64,000 nucleotides of DNA from the NCBI RefSeq assembly GCF_000524195.1, contig NW_020170437.1:319525-383524 (forward strand). The letters run 5' to 3'. The notes beneath the pieces are model-generated. The model was not told where the DNA came from, made no database searches, and saw nothing but the letters and a program-made list of their open reading frames with translations. Source of the DNA: Echinococcus granulosus (taxonomy: Eukaryota; Platyhelminthes; Cestoda; Cyclophyllidea; Taeniidae). How positions within the stretch are numbered: position 1 is the first letter of the stretch; every line of letters starts with the position of its first letter. Shown here in pieces: positions 47,051 through 60,092 of this stretch. The position numbers and the translations under genes are program-made.

Positions 47051-47389
47051 AGCCAGACCTGTATGATAGTCATTCAAATCAACTCCGATGGGAAGGCAAG
47101 CGTACGAGAACCCAATAGCACCATCCAACCTTGTTAGATTTTTGTCTTGATGCAGTTAAACATGGAACCACAACTTCTTTTAATTTGCACCATACAAAGA
47201 TGCTGTGCTTAAGTCCCTTTAAGAGAAGGCTCTGTAGTAAAATTATGATCGTTAACTGATTTGGACCCGTTATCATAAGTTCTGGTACCTCCATTAAGAA
47301 AATTCACACACGCCAGATTCACACATTTAGAAGTTAATTTGGGTGCCAGATTTTTCCTCCTGTTACAGCTTTACAAGTAACATTTGAAA

Positions 47390-48790
47390 ATATATTTTAC
47401 GGTCCCGGTCTTAAACTTATAGAACGAGAAGCTAGTGTATGGGTTGACCGACTTTTTCGAGAAGCATGTTAAGAATTTGCAGGTTTCCAGGGTTTGGGGG
47501 AGCTTTTTCCCACTTGTAACTATTTTCCACCTGCTGTTCCGTAATTGTAGGTAGTGAGGCTGTAATCTTAGCAAACCTTTAACAAAACGCCAGCAGTACC
47601 CTGCCAAACCCGGGAAACTAAGAAGTTCCGTCAGGTTGGTTGGTGTTAAGTAGGTCCTCACTTGCTTTCTGTGGTCTTCATTCACCACCGTCCCATCTAA
47701 CGGGAGAGCATGCCTTGCAAAGTTGACCGAGATCCGCAGGAACTGCCATTTCTTTGGGTTTATTGTCAGACCCGCTTCCCGTAGGCGGTCTAACACTAAT
47801 TTCATTTTGGCATTATGCTCCCGAATATCTCAACCAAAGACAAGTAAGTCATCCAGGTGCACTATGCATTGTTTTGGAAACAGTTTAGTCAGAGCGGCTT
47901 AAATAAGGGATTAAAAAGTAGCTGCTGCACTGCATATTCCAAAAGGCTATTTGGTGAGACGAAAGCAGCCTTCTCTCCTTCCCCGCCATCTCTTCTTGAC
48001 AGTATCACTGTTTTAAGTCTAAAGATTCTTTGATGCAGAGTAATAGGAAGGCATTCTTCTTCGTTCGGCTTCCTGTAGTCGACGCACAGCCGTAGACTTT
48101 CATCCACCTTCTTTACTAGAGCAATCAGTGTGGCCTAGGCTGATTTCGATGGCTTTATGACCCCACTTCTGATCATCTATTTAACCAGTGAGTTGGCTTT
48201 TTTACCAGAGATGGTAGTATCCTTCGGTCTAACCTTGCTGGTGTTTCGTATGTTTTATGATGCTCGTTCTTTCAAGACAAACACCCTGCCATGCGAATAT
48301 ACTCCTGTGCTTAACCAGTAACTCCCGAAGTTCTTCCCACTCCTTGTCGATGACATGAATAAGCTGCGAGTAACAGCAGTCAGGATTGTTGACAGGCATT
48401 ACTGCAACTCCAAATAAAACATTGCAAATATCATCGACACGTTCTTTCGATGACGAAAAGGCTACCGTGTACTTAGCGTTTTCCTCGTGGGTAGAGAAAG
48501 TGCCTTCCGCAAAATTGGGGACAGCTATGGTGTTGGGTGGGAAATCGGCTCAAAGAATTGCGATTCAAACATATTTTGGACATGTGAGGAATTTCACCAT
48601 CCGGGTTTCCTTCCTTGTGGTAACATGTAATGATGTCTCCTCTTCTACCACCTCTTCCTTTCCTACTGCTGGTCGTAATCCGTTATATGGTACAACAATC
48701 TTAGCCTATTTGCAAAAAGGTGGAAAAAACCTGAGATTTACCATTGATCTAGCTGTACCTGAGTCAAAATAAAATTGGATTTATATCCTT
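47390..48790 (-). mobile_element. Decayed Ty3/gypsy retrotransposon pol fragment
   Basis: On the minus strand a protease-like active site (FYFDSGTARSMVN, about 48735-48777) is followed by reverse transcriptase pieces: LRLCVDYRKPN near 48.08 kb, the catalytic box as HLDD at 47848-47859 followed nine codons later by a TGA stop (47830-47832), then AGLTINPKKWQFLR, PTNLTELLSFPGLAGY and WRFVKGL ending near 47.58 kb. Frames shift between the pieces, and RNase H and integrase are not recognisable. The order protease then RT fits Ty3/gypsy. No LTRs were identified. It lies just upstream of PHTF on the same strand. Confidence 0.82.
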
Positions 48791-50040
48791 CTCATTTGCC
48801 TGGAGCTTGCAACCGTTATTGAGAGTCATTTAAAAGCACGGAAGATAGGGAAAAGGAGGGCTCACTTGATTTTGAGAAGTGAGGCTGAGAGTCTTTGCAT
48901 AAGAATGTTGAGTTTGATCCGCCATTATGGTTATTTTAACGAGAAGCTGCAGCCATCTCCTTGTGTTTATTTGCTGCGAACTTTACCAACCCTCTAGCGG
49001 AGTTAGTATATGTGTTGTGGTGCTTCACGACTATGATGTAAGGATGAAATTCATGTCTAAAATGAGCGGCTGAAGAGTTTTTGTATGCTCCCGTAGTCAT
49101 CTTCTAGCTTATGACTACGGTTGGAGGATTCTCTGACTTCCGTCTGTTCTTCCTAAGATATGATGAGTTGGGCCAAAATATTATAGCAGTTTTCAAAATC
49201 GGCATCCAGGATCATCCCACCATTAACAGCAGCCATGAACAGATTATAGGGAAGAGTGGCTAGGACCCATTGTTTCCCTTTACACCAAGAGTAAAACTAG
49301 AGGTTGGATCTAGCCGCTTCTCAAGATACACGCCAATTTTGAGAGAGCGATTTCAGCTAACTCTGCCACCAGTGTTACAGATTTCGTGTTTTCCTTCCAC
49401 CCCCGGGTTTCGAATCCTTGAAACAAGAAAACTGGGTAGAGGGAGGCATCTGTGTTGGAGAATTATGGTAAAAGTTTACGGGTTACCAAGGTTTAAAGAA
49501 GGTCGGAGTTCATTCCACCCTTAGGGGCCAAAGGCGTCCGCTCAACCACGTGGCTAGCGTGAAATGACTACTTGCAGGCCAAACATTTTATCCAAACAAA
49601 CATGGATCGCAGTGTTTGCCAATAATATGCTTAAGATTTATTAGGTATTTATCTAATATTAAGGCATCATCAGGATAATATGACAATTTTTGAACCTGAA
49701 ACATGACTACATCACCTGGTGAAGTCTGTACCTGAAGTATCTGCATATATCAGGAATTGTTTGGCGCATTATCGGAAGAAATTTTCACAATTCAATGTTC
49801 GTTGTTTACTAGGGCAATTTGCGTGAAAATAAGTAAAAATATATCTAAGTATTAGATAATATTTTTGTGTTCACTTTCCCTGTAATACTACTAACGATTC
49901 ACCTTTGATTTTGCCTTCAAATAGTAGACGGCATCCATTATAGTACGGCTGATTTACCCTTTTGCAACCAACAAAGGTATGTCGAAGCATCCGCATCTTC
50001 GCTGTAGTCATAATAGGCTAAAGTAACATGGAAGAACATG

Positions 50041-50100
50041 TATAAAGTACAGAAGGGCTGAGACTACTAGCATGGTTCAAAGGTAATGCTGTAGACCTGC
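50041..50100 (+). repeat. Partial R2-like fragment
   Basis: CAGAAGGGCTGAGACTACTA followed by GCATGGTTCAAAGGTAATGC resembles the R2 core (GCTACTGGCATGGCCCGGAGG). Short and diverged. Confidence 0.35.
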
Positions 50101-50892
50101 AGTAACTGCAGTACCCGCATAATTTAATGCATACTCAAACAGGACATATTGTCACCAAGCAGTCATTCTTCCCTTTTAGCGCTTTTTCTGGCACTCCCTA
50201 GGTCAATTCCCTGCAACATTGTCATTGCTTTAAAAACCACCTGTGCACCGGCAAAGCCAGTCATTTACTTTTCTTGCATGTGAGAATGCATCTGCTCCCA
50301 GTGTCACGAACGCGTCCCGTCGATTCCACTGCATCTGAAGCTCTGTCCTATTCATGAATGGTACTTTAGAAGGGGAAATGCAGCGGCTTCGTACTGCTCA
50401 AGAACGGACCATGATTTACAAAAACGGCATTTCGTGTGCTAATCGCTAGCCCTAAGTCAAACGGCCTAAAGGTGGAGTCATTCAATAAGAGACTAGATTT
50501 AAATTTGTTTCACGGGGTAAATACCTCGCACCTATTTCTGCTAATCACTTTGTTCCCATTTTTGTGCTGTCCAACCATTTACCTGGAGTTTACTCAGCTA
50601 GTACAGACGCAGAGGAAGTATTTTTTGTTCACATGACGAACAATTTTGCATAAGTACCGCAAATAGCTCCATAGTGGACTTTTAAAATGGTTCAAGTCCG
50701 GTGTCGCCTTAGTTATTAATAGGATTCTCTCAGTATACTGGATTGGAGTAACTGCCACGTTGAGGTATGGTTTTCAGCCATACAAGTCAGGATAGCTGTC
50801 CGTCAGGATTGGGCTCCCCTGCTGTTACCACCAGTGTAGCGTTTTGAGCCTTTGTCAAATCCCAAACTAGCGCGAAAGAATGCAAATTAATA

Positions 50893-50950
50893 ATGTGCAG
50901 AAGGGTTGTGATGCTACTAACATGGCTCGAAGGCCATGCTGCGAAACGGA
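50893..50950 (+). repeat. Partial R2-like fragment
   Basis: GCTACTAACATGGCTCGAAG followed by GCCATGCTGCG matches the R2 core and also the fragment at 50.04 kb. Confidence 0.4.
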
Positions 50951-53169
50951 ACTGCAACCTACATATGTTTGCACAAGTGGCAGCTCAAGGCTTTCCTGAA
51001 TTTGGTATTCATATGCAGAAGCACAAGGTGGTGTAAATATTGCCTGCAGGGACTGAGAGGCTCATGTAACATATCAGACTGCGCACTTTTCACTCGATTT
51101 AAAAACTTTATTCTAAATGATATTATTGAATTAACATTTTGTGTAGCTGAAGTGAACGTTCTCCTCAATTTCTTGCCGGTTCAAATATTTTACCATCATC
51201 TCATAAAACTTTTGAAAAATTGTGACTAATAAATTAAACGAGATGACTTTTTATTCAAGCGGCACTATCGGAAGTATCTCGTAAAATGACCACCTCAGGT
51301 TAATATCTTCATCTTCGAGCATTATTTTGTAATTGAAATAAATGCCTGTTAGAACAAAGTTCGAAGTAATGTTACTTCAAATTACTGACATTTCAAAAAA
51401 CTAGTCTTATGGTCTCCAAAGAGTAGGTATAAAGCGTAATCCATATTTAACCTAGTGAATTCCTAATTCACGGACTGCCGGTGTGCCGTTTTACTTTGAA
51501 AGTAAATATTGCATTACATTTACAGTCCGCCTTCAGTCCCACTTGCGTGCAAAGGAAAAAACATCTGCGCGGTTTTAAAAAGGGTTTAAAAGTCTGAGGT
51601 TAGGAATTTTGCCTATTCATTTGGTCGTCAAGCCGTGGAAGATATTGGGAGCGTAATCAAAAGTGACGCCACCAGCTTAAGTTGTGGATAATAAAAGTAA
51701 ACTTAGTTGTGGATCCCCTTGATCTGTCCGGATACCTGGTAAACAAATCGCACTTCTGTTGAAGAGTTCGAAGCAAATGGTGGATTTGTGATTAGTAGTT
51801 TTAAACGGCGAGTAGACGATAAAGTTGGGTTTTGGTAATTACACAATGATTTCAAAATATTCAAGTATTTATTCTGAACAAAAGGGGTAGGAAGGATTAT
51901 TCAATAAAGTGCTATAGAGCTACTATAAATAAACCCAGGTTGACTGCATAACCAAAAGCACAAAATCTGCTCTAAAACGTAGTTGACTATGTGATATCAG
52001 CATTGGTGGACAACACGTACGATACAAATCAATTGTTCATCTATCGTCAGCTGCAACCTCGAATCATACGATGTTGAAGATAAACCCAATTTCAAAAAGT
52101 GAAAATTGAATTGAGGGAAATTCATTTTTTCTATAAAAATTGGCTAAAGTGGTGAAAATATAAACCGTAATTTTTGATAATAGTCATTCAAGACTGAATG
52201 AATGAGGGCCGCAATGAGGGATGAAGCGAGTCATTCAAGTGAAGTTTTCCCTGTCATGGAATGCGTGAGATTTTTACCCGATAGCCGCTAAAAATCGGTA
52301 TCTTTTTATAATGATGATAAATTGAGTACATAAAACATGATATCAAGGCTCATTGATAACGATCTTGGTTTAATTTTCTCCTGGCAGCATCACACGGTGA
52401 GCCGGTAAACATTTACGACACTTTCTTCTCTATTCCAAATGGGAGGGTACCTAGAACTCAGTCTAACAACTATTCGATTTAAATTTAGAGTAGACGAAGG
52501 AAAGTTTTAAAAATTATTTAGTGAATATTACTTCATTTAAAAACTAGTAGCAAAATATTCGAAAAAAAATTAAAGTGAGTTTTGAGGTATGGTTATTTAT
52601 CATATTGCCATAAAAGTTTGTTTGCTGTTCTACTACTGATCGCATTAACTAATAGGCAGAGCCATGTGCCAGGTTACCAATATTCACTAATGTGTTCTGT
52701 ATAATCATCTTGGCAACTCGAACACTCAGCTCATCAGATAATGCTTGAACATGATGTATATGATCCAATTATATCGTTTTACAGACCTAAATTCGGTCTC
52801 ATAGCTACAGAAGCTTCTTGAAAGGCTTGTTTAGCATTTGGAGAAATCACGGTAGCGGAAAGTGCTCCTTTGAATAGGTTTTAAAATGTGATTCTACTGA
52901 CAACTGCATCTTGTTCAGGAAGACTTCCCAATTTCGCATAGCGGTGACAACTTACGTGTTGCAATCAATTAAAGTATTGCGGAATTCATATTATATTCCG
53001 CGTGAAGGATGAAACGAGTCATTTACACCTATATCAACCTGAGCGAGGAATTAGTGCTTACTAAGCAAATGAAGCCCACGTGCCAGGAAGCTTCAATGAT
53101 TATCAGTTCGTTCTCCGCTTCCTTCACCTACGTTAGGCGAATGCACCACACACTTTTGGTTGTTTGCTG

Positions 53170-53680
53170 CTTGGCCGATCGACTGACCAACTTGTGATAC
53201 GAAATGGTCTTGTGTTGAAACCTCAAGGAAACATACACATGACTTGGTATCTCCAAACGACTCACCCACCATCTGCTCCACACCTCTAAGACGCACTATT
53301 TCATCCCCACAAAGATGTGCTTGCTTTGCGTGTGTGGTGGAGCGTAGATGGGAATGTCCACTTGCGGATGGTCAAATAGTTGCAACCGAGCTCCATTTAA
53401 GGTGTGCAAAAAAAATTTCTCTTTCAAAATCGGATAAAACCAGCAGTAAATCAGTCAATCAGAAGAAAGTCCTATTTTTACAAGACAAGACACGACAAGA
53501 CCTCATTCCGCAACATCTACCCATGGGAAGATTAGCACTTTAGGCTGGGTGAGGGATAATACATCTCCTCATCCTTGTCCTCACCTATTGTAAACCCCTC
53601 ACATTGTTCCATATGATTACTACCTTTTCGTGCCATTAGACAATAATGTGCAAAATAGACAGTTCGGGAATAAAAGTGAG
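53170..53680 (+). repeat. Dispersed repeat R1, copy 2
   Basis: Aligns by eye over about 500 bases with the reverse strand of 8700-9200, from GACTGACCAACTTGTGATAC to CATTAGACAATAATGTGC. Similarity is interrupted by small indels and there is no conserved open frame, so it is an old, probably non-autonomous element or a fragment of a larger one. Confidence 0.7.
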
Positions 53681-56600
53681 GTAAGTATAAAAGGTTGTAA
53701 TGGTAGTTGCTTTAATGACAAAAACACTTTAAAATTCCTGGGGCTATTTAATTCTTATTACGAAGAGTTGCAAAGATCTGCTTAGTTATCGTACATGCTT
53801 GTTGACGCAAGGCACTGCTAAACACACACTCAAACTAATGCAGGAAAGTATTTATGCGTACTAAAAGCAATTCTTTTACTGTATGGCTCAACAGAGTCGA
53901 AAAAAACTTCGGTCTAATTTCGCTAGATTTTCTTCTCTTAAAGAGTATACGGATGACAAATCTACAAGCTACTGTATACCAATGGATAAAGTAGTCAAAA
54001 AAAGGTATATTGTGAAAATTTATCGGCATCACATCCACCCATATTCATACCGGCAAAATGGGCAGACATTTATGTAGTCCAGTGACCAATTAGCAAGGAG
54101 GGAACGCCTCAAACAGATGGACCATTTTTTCCTCTAAGCTCCAAATTGGAAAGCAGACGACATTGTCTTTACTCTAGTACAGCTGGAACGATAAATAAAT
54201 TGTATAATTCGCATGGTATCATGTGGTCGGACCTGAATTCAAAGTCGATTTCGGTATGCAGATGATTGTGCTGACGATTTGGAAGAGGTTGTGCTACTGT
54301 GAAACTCCCACTAAAAACCCCATATTTCCAAATTAATTGGAAATGGTATTAACTTTTGGAGATAACAAGGACGAATCTTATGGTTCATTACCTGAAGTTG
54401 GAGGAAAAGTACTCGTTTATGCAATTCTCTATGGTATGTTAATTTGTAACAAGAAATTGGCTGAAGTCAAGCAGGAAAGGCTGTAACTTTACCTTTATAA
54501 CACCCTATAATTAAAATTGGGAACTCATGCGCCTTTTTTCTCAAAGGCATAAGTAATGTGTGAAAGCCGTCGTTTTGAACGCATATTTGACAAGGATTTC
54601 AGCCTTTTTTTTCATTAATAGAACTAGCTTGAAATATTTTCGATTAAAAGTTGGTTTGATCGGAAAGTTAATATACTTTAGCTTAAGTCATCCAAATGTA
54701 AGTATTGGACGGACTGAAGAGTTTTCTTTGACGAAGAAATCCCCTCAAAGTTATAGCAAACCTGTTATCCTTTGTTAATGTAGATTTTGAATCAACCAAG
54801 TAGGTAAAAAGGGAGCCCTAACAAGTCAGAAATCATGGTATGATGGGATCCTTCGGAAACCATTGTTTCAAGTTCCCTTTTAACTCAATTTCTTGGGCTA
54901 TGAATGCACTCAGACTGGCGTAGGCAACAACTTGCTGATTACACACATATGTAGTACGACCTCTTACCATTACAATGCGAAATCTTTAAGCTTTTGAATG
55001 GCATTTTGTGAAAATTTGTGCTTAGTTCGGAACTAACTTTTGAATAACCAGCAACTGAGCTCTGACTGATGAAAACAAAGTAGTGGTATGCGCCGGTGTA
55101 ATTCTAATGTGTAGCTTAGATCCCCACAATTATTTGGACTTCCTAGATATAAGCAGTTTTGTATCCAACTGCTTTTAGTGAAATCGAGGCACACGTACAC
55201 ACACACATTACTTTTACACGAAAGACGATTCTATTTTGCAAAACGACTAGGACTAACTCTATTCAATTTTAATACACACATAGCAAATTGGGTAATTCAT
55301 TTGTTACAATCCTTATTGTTAAAAATCTTAGTCGTTTTCTTCGCCTCGAGCAATGCCACGTTCTGGTCTTCGGCCAGATTAATTTTATTTACATGACGAA
55401 GTGGTGGGAGAAATTATAGGTGAATTAATGAAGAAAAGTAATAACTTTAAAGCACTGGGAAGTCGCTCCCCAAATCCAATGTTCATTAGTACTGATTGCT
55501 CTAAAGCGTGCCGGTTTCAAACATATTTAATAAAATACCGGAAATAAAGCAAATGCGGACCAACCTAGAACAGAATCTGCTACTACAAAATACAGGAACT
55601 CATTTGATGATTCCATTTATTAGCATTCTCTACGGCGGAAGTTCCCTTCAATGATTTGTGGTCTTAGCTTGTGTAACACCAAGTCACATCGACATAAACC
55701 CTTTTCACGGTTAGAGGGTGAATCTTGAAAGCGCGAAAAATAGATACTATAATAAGAGGCTCCTGAAACACTAAGATTTCCTATCTTTTTAATCAAAACA
55801 AGTTCATCATGACCACTAACTTATTTAATCTCCTCAAAATGAACTAAAAAATGTAGAAGTTCAAACACGCAGTATTTTCAAGAATAAGGTTTTGTGATGG
55901 GCCTGAAATCAAGGCAAACATTTGGCATGCCGTTAAGCTTTTGGACTATGAATTTTCAACTCCTATTGCCAACTATATATGGAGAATTCACAACCTCAGA
56001 GTCTATACTAATTAGAAAATATGTTGCAAGTGTTCTACATCGTGAGTGTAAAAAGTCCCCAAATTTAGCCTCCAATGAGACAAGATTTAAATGCATTTTG
56101 GGCTTAGTACATACTGAGTATATACCATTTTGATTGATTGAAGTATAGCAAATAGAGACTTCTGGGTATACCTTGCTTTGATAGCTTTTGGTGAACATTT
56201 TTGCTGTCGGCTCACAAAGCATTAAAAGTACCTCATATAGATGGTGGAAAAGCAAATAAGTGAATTCGCCTGACGCGCTTTTGATTGGACAGTACATCGA
56301 AATGATAAAATCGTTGCAAAATACGAATTTACATTTTAGCAATTGTGTATGAATATGGTAGGCAGTGCTCCTTCTTTAGATATTCTATAAATTAATGCCC
56401 TCACTTAAAAACAGTCTACTCTGCTTACATAGAATTCTTCAGTCACATTATGACTTACCACGTAGATATGCGGGTAAGGTATCCGACAAGTGTGGAGCAC
56501 TTGTGTATGATAGGAACAAAACGATTTTCACAATATTATTGGTCGAATGGAGCAAGAAACGAAGCCTCAAGGGTTTTAAGCCAGCGTCATTATAGGGGAC

Positions 56601-57818
56601 ACTAGGTTTAAAGAATTACATCAGGTATATTTTTAAAGGTTTCATGTTAAACCATCATCAGATTGACGCAGTAGATATTGAGGTAGGTCCGCGAGAATAG
56701 GGTGTAAAAATTAATGGCTGGTGCTTTAAAATTGAACGAACCAACAGGAAATACTTTAATCATGCTCAGAGTATAGTAATAATAAGAGTACAAATGGTAA
56801 CCATGACATTGAAGAGTTGGTAGGAAGTTGGCGCACATAAGCGATTGTTCTTTAAAAAGCATCTAGTAGTTACTCCAAGTTGACATGATCTTTCGTCCCC
56901 ATTAAAGTCGCACTTTACAAAACTCTTAAATCGGCGAATGCTTGTTAAGTTATGGATGGGAATTTGAAAAGTAACCGAGGTAACGGCTGAAGATAGGGGA
57001 ATGTGCACCCCAAAAATGGATCATTATAGCCCATTAAAGATGCCACTGTCCAAGGACCTCAAAAGCGGCACCTCCATTGAGGGCAAATCATTGTTATAGT
57101 GACACAAACTCTAATCGTTTGAAAAGTACTTCGACTTTGGATATTGTCGAATGTCAGCTCGTAACTATAATTCATACCCATCCTGTTTTGAATGGAAAAA
57201 TGACTGTACTGGCAAATGGAGAGAAAATATTTCTTTCCTTTGGGTGAGTAATAAGCCAAGAAAAGATTTTGACTAGATAGGCCGTTAAACGCATCCTCAC
57301 AGAAGTAAATTATGATTCGTTGCTACTAGTAAATGCTAAAATTTTGATTGTATGATTTCATAACTATCAATAACAACTTTCTCCAGTTATACACCGTACG
57401 GTCATTTCGTGAATCCTTAGTGGATTTGAAAAGGTAGATCGAATGAAATAGAGGCAATATAGATGCAAAAATAAGCCAAGCAAAATAAGGGGTTTTAAGG
57501 AACCATTTCAATAAGTTTGACACAAGAATAATGCCGCTTGGACGACAAGTTACTTTGACAAAAGTCGAGCTAAAGAGTGACCAAAATATCATAAGTGATT
57601 AGATCCAGACACATGAGAAAAGGAGTTTGTTCCATATATGTGCTAAAATAGGCAAGTTTATAGCACGGGTCGCAGGAATGCCTAAATACCATTCTTGTTT
57701 CGTAAGAAGAATGACGACGTGTGGATTGGGTCATGCAATATTATTAGTTATTTTCTGTTGTACTAAGTTACTTGTTAGTTTAGCTCTTGGTTTCGGTAAC
57801 GGACCACATAAGATCTCT

Positions 57819-57958
57819 GCCACTTTACTTCCTCCGAGCGGCCTGGCATCTGGGCCGCGCTAGTAGCCTCAAGCCCCACTGTACGTCGACAGTGCATATT
57901 CTACTCGAGTATTAGGCCCCCTCCTATCCTTAGGAAAATCTCGGGGCATTACGTTGCA
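57819..57958 (-). repeat. Dispersed repeat R2, copy in inverse orientation
   Basis: On the minus strand it reads ACGTAATGCCCCGAGATTTT, AGAATATGCACTGTCGACGT, GGGGCTTGAGGCTACTAGCG and CGGCCCAGATGCCAGGCCGC, the same block order as the other copies. Confidence 0.65.
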
Positions 57959-58246
57959 TGCTAAATCAAAGCTAAAATGAGTTGAGAGCAGTAAAAAGTT
58001 AACTTCCCAACGTTTTATTTGGTACAATAACGTTGGTAGGCGGATGTGTCAACTTAAGTTCAAAGCACTGTAATGCAGTGAAATCGTTATTTGTAAAGCA
58101 ACCTACATAAAATAAAAATTCAAATGTAAAGCAAATACATAAGAGGTCTGTGCAACTGTAAAAGTTTAATTTAATAACCAGCATAGGCTGTATCAACATG
58201 GCAGTTACTCTGAGCCTGTCTCATGGCTAATGATAGTGTGCAGCTC

Positions 58247-58392
58247 CTCGAGACTTCCCTAAAGTCGAAATAAGACAATTCTCTGGCGGAATATGTACAT
58301 TTAGCATACAATGGGGCTTGCGGCTACCTGGTGGCTAGCCCTTATGGCGAAAGTGCAGTAGCGGGGCACCTAGGTGGCCCCCTTTCCAAAAT
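58247..58392 (+). repeat. Dispersed repeat R2 copy
   Basis: Blocks CTCGAGACTTCCCTAAAGTC, GCGGAATATGTACATTTAGC, ATACAATGGGGCTTGCGGCT and a GC-rich end. Diverged. Confidence 0.6.
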
Positions 58393-59930
58393 TGAGAGTT
58401 AAACAACCGACTTATCACAAGCGTTTCATTATTGGCTTGTCCGATTCCATTGGTTATAGAACTGGGTACTTGAAATCTCTTTAAAAATTGTAGAATCTAT
58501 AAGTCGGGACATGAGAATGCAAACTGCAGCCGTTCAAAAAGAGCAAAAACAATCTAATTAGTTGATTTCAAATAAAATAAATTATTTAAGTATCAGAGGA
58601 GAATATATTTTAGGCAATTTGTAAGTCACTGGGTTTTTGCTAAATTTAAACACCCACTTAAAACCAGTGTAATATTTAAACAACTAGCTTCATGATGTCG
58701 TAAACCACTCAAGAAAAGTATAGATATTCTTTTATGGCCATGCATTATTTTAAATGCCAAAATTTAGACCAGTGCCTTCCACGTGAAATGCACCCTTCAA
58801 ACTATTCAAGATGCATTCAATACATCTCAGTAGTGTCCCAGATGGAAAAGTAATCTAAAAATATGCAAAAGTTTAAGGTCTAAATAAGGTCTAAATAAAT
58901 TTTGGACTTCATATGAAGGACAGATTCCTAAAAGGTTAAATTTCTCGAGTTAGATCTTTAAGAAGTGGAGTCATCGAGTCCTTCAGTGTAATTATTTATG
59001 CATTTTTACTAGAAATCTATCCTCTTGTGAATTCACCTTTTTCCCCAAGGAACAGAATATCTTAGGGAAATTATGATGGGCAGGCATAGAATGCAAGCAA
59101 AATATTTGCCAGATAAATTATTTTATAGCAGTTTTTATTAATAAGTAATGGTTACCATATGTGCATGACTTCTGATACCTTTCAGGAGTCATTCGAAAAC
59201 CAATCCTTTATTCTGCAATCTTCGCCGCAGCCTACGGATCTGCATTCAAATGCAGCTTACCCTATCAATTGTTCGCTTACTTACTACAAACAAAGTCACC
59301 AGGATGCTCGTTCTACCTCCCAAAGTTTATGAAAATTTGAAACAAGCGTTTGAAAAATACATTTTGGCCCATAAATGGTCAAATTATCCTACCTATTTTA
59401 TGCAATTTTACATCGGAGATAAATACATTATTATCCAAAATGTTTGTAAGCAGAAACCTTTCAAGATATCTGCTTTTTGTGTACACAAATGGTCAAAACA
59501 TCTGTTCCATCAAGAGACCGAAATCATTAAACCTCTGACTTGGATACCCGTTGCAGTTCAAAATCTCAAGTAACCTTATAGCTACTATTTCAAAAAGAAT
59601 TTTGGTGCTTTACCCAAAAATGCTGTACAATGCTGGTCATTTAAAGGTAAATACGATAATTAACGCTTGACAATGTTTTGTATGTATCACGAATGAGAAG
59701 GTTTCATCGTTCTTATCGTAAAGTAGCTAAACCATTCAGTCACTGAACCCCAAAGCAATACGATGAACCGACATCTGGAATAAACATCCTCAGATTGTCT
59801 TGTTACTCAACCTACTAAGAAACAACCCAACTTGTTTCTGTTAGGGATCGAGGTAAAACAATGGGACAGGGTAAATAGTGCATGCAAAATCACTTTCCTC
59901 AACTGGCTTGACACACTTATCGCAGTAATA

Positions 59931-60092
59931 TTGTAACGCCCCGAGACTCTCCTGAAGATGAAAGAAGAAGTAATACAAGGACAGAATGTGTATTGTGAAT
60001 GCGGAACAGAGCTGGAGAGGGGGATGCTGGCATGGCTCAGATGACATGCTACCCGGTGGAAGCATAGGAGCGGAGCCTTGAGTGGCGCGAAT
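59931..60092 (+). repeat. Dispersed repeat R2, near full-length copy
   Basis: Starts TTGTAACGCCCCGAGACTCT, continues CCTGAAGATGAAAGAAGAAG, AAGGACAGAATGTGTATTGT, GATGCTGGCATGGCTCAGAT and ends near GTGGCG. Together with copies at 17.1 and 19.4 kb it defines a family of about 150-160 bases. Confidence 0.65.

Noticed and set aside
48386..48772. 128-codon plus-strand open frame
   Set aside because: Antisense to the gypsy protease/linker region; the minus strand carries the DSG active site.
52200..53050. Repeated GGATGAAGCGAGTCATT-like words at 52.2 and 53.0 kb
   Set aside because: Too short to call a repeat family with confidence.
59250..59573. 107-codon plus-strand open frame
   Set aside because: AT-rich, with an internal degenerate repeat (AAATGGTCAAA); no homology, splice or promoter support.
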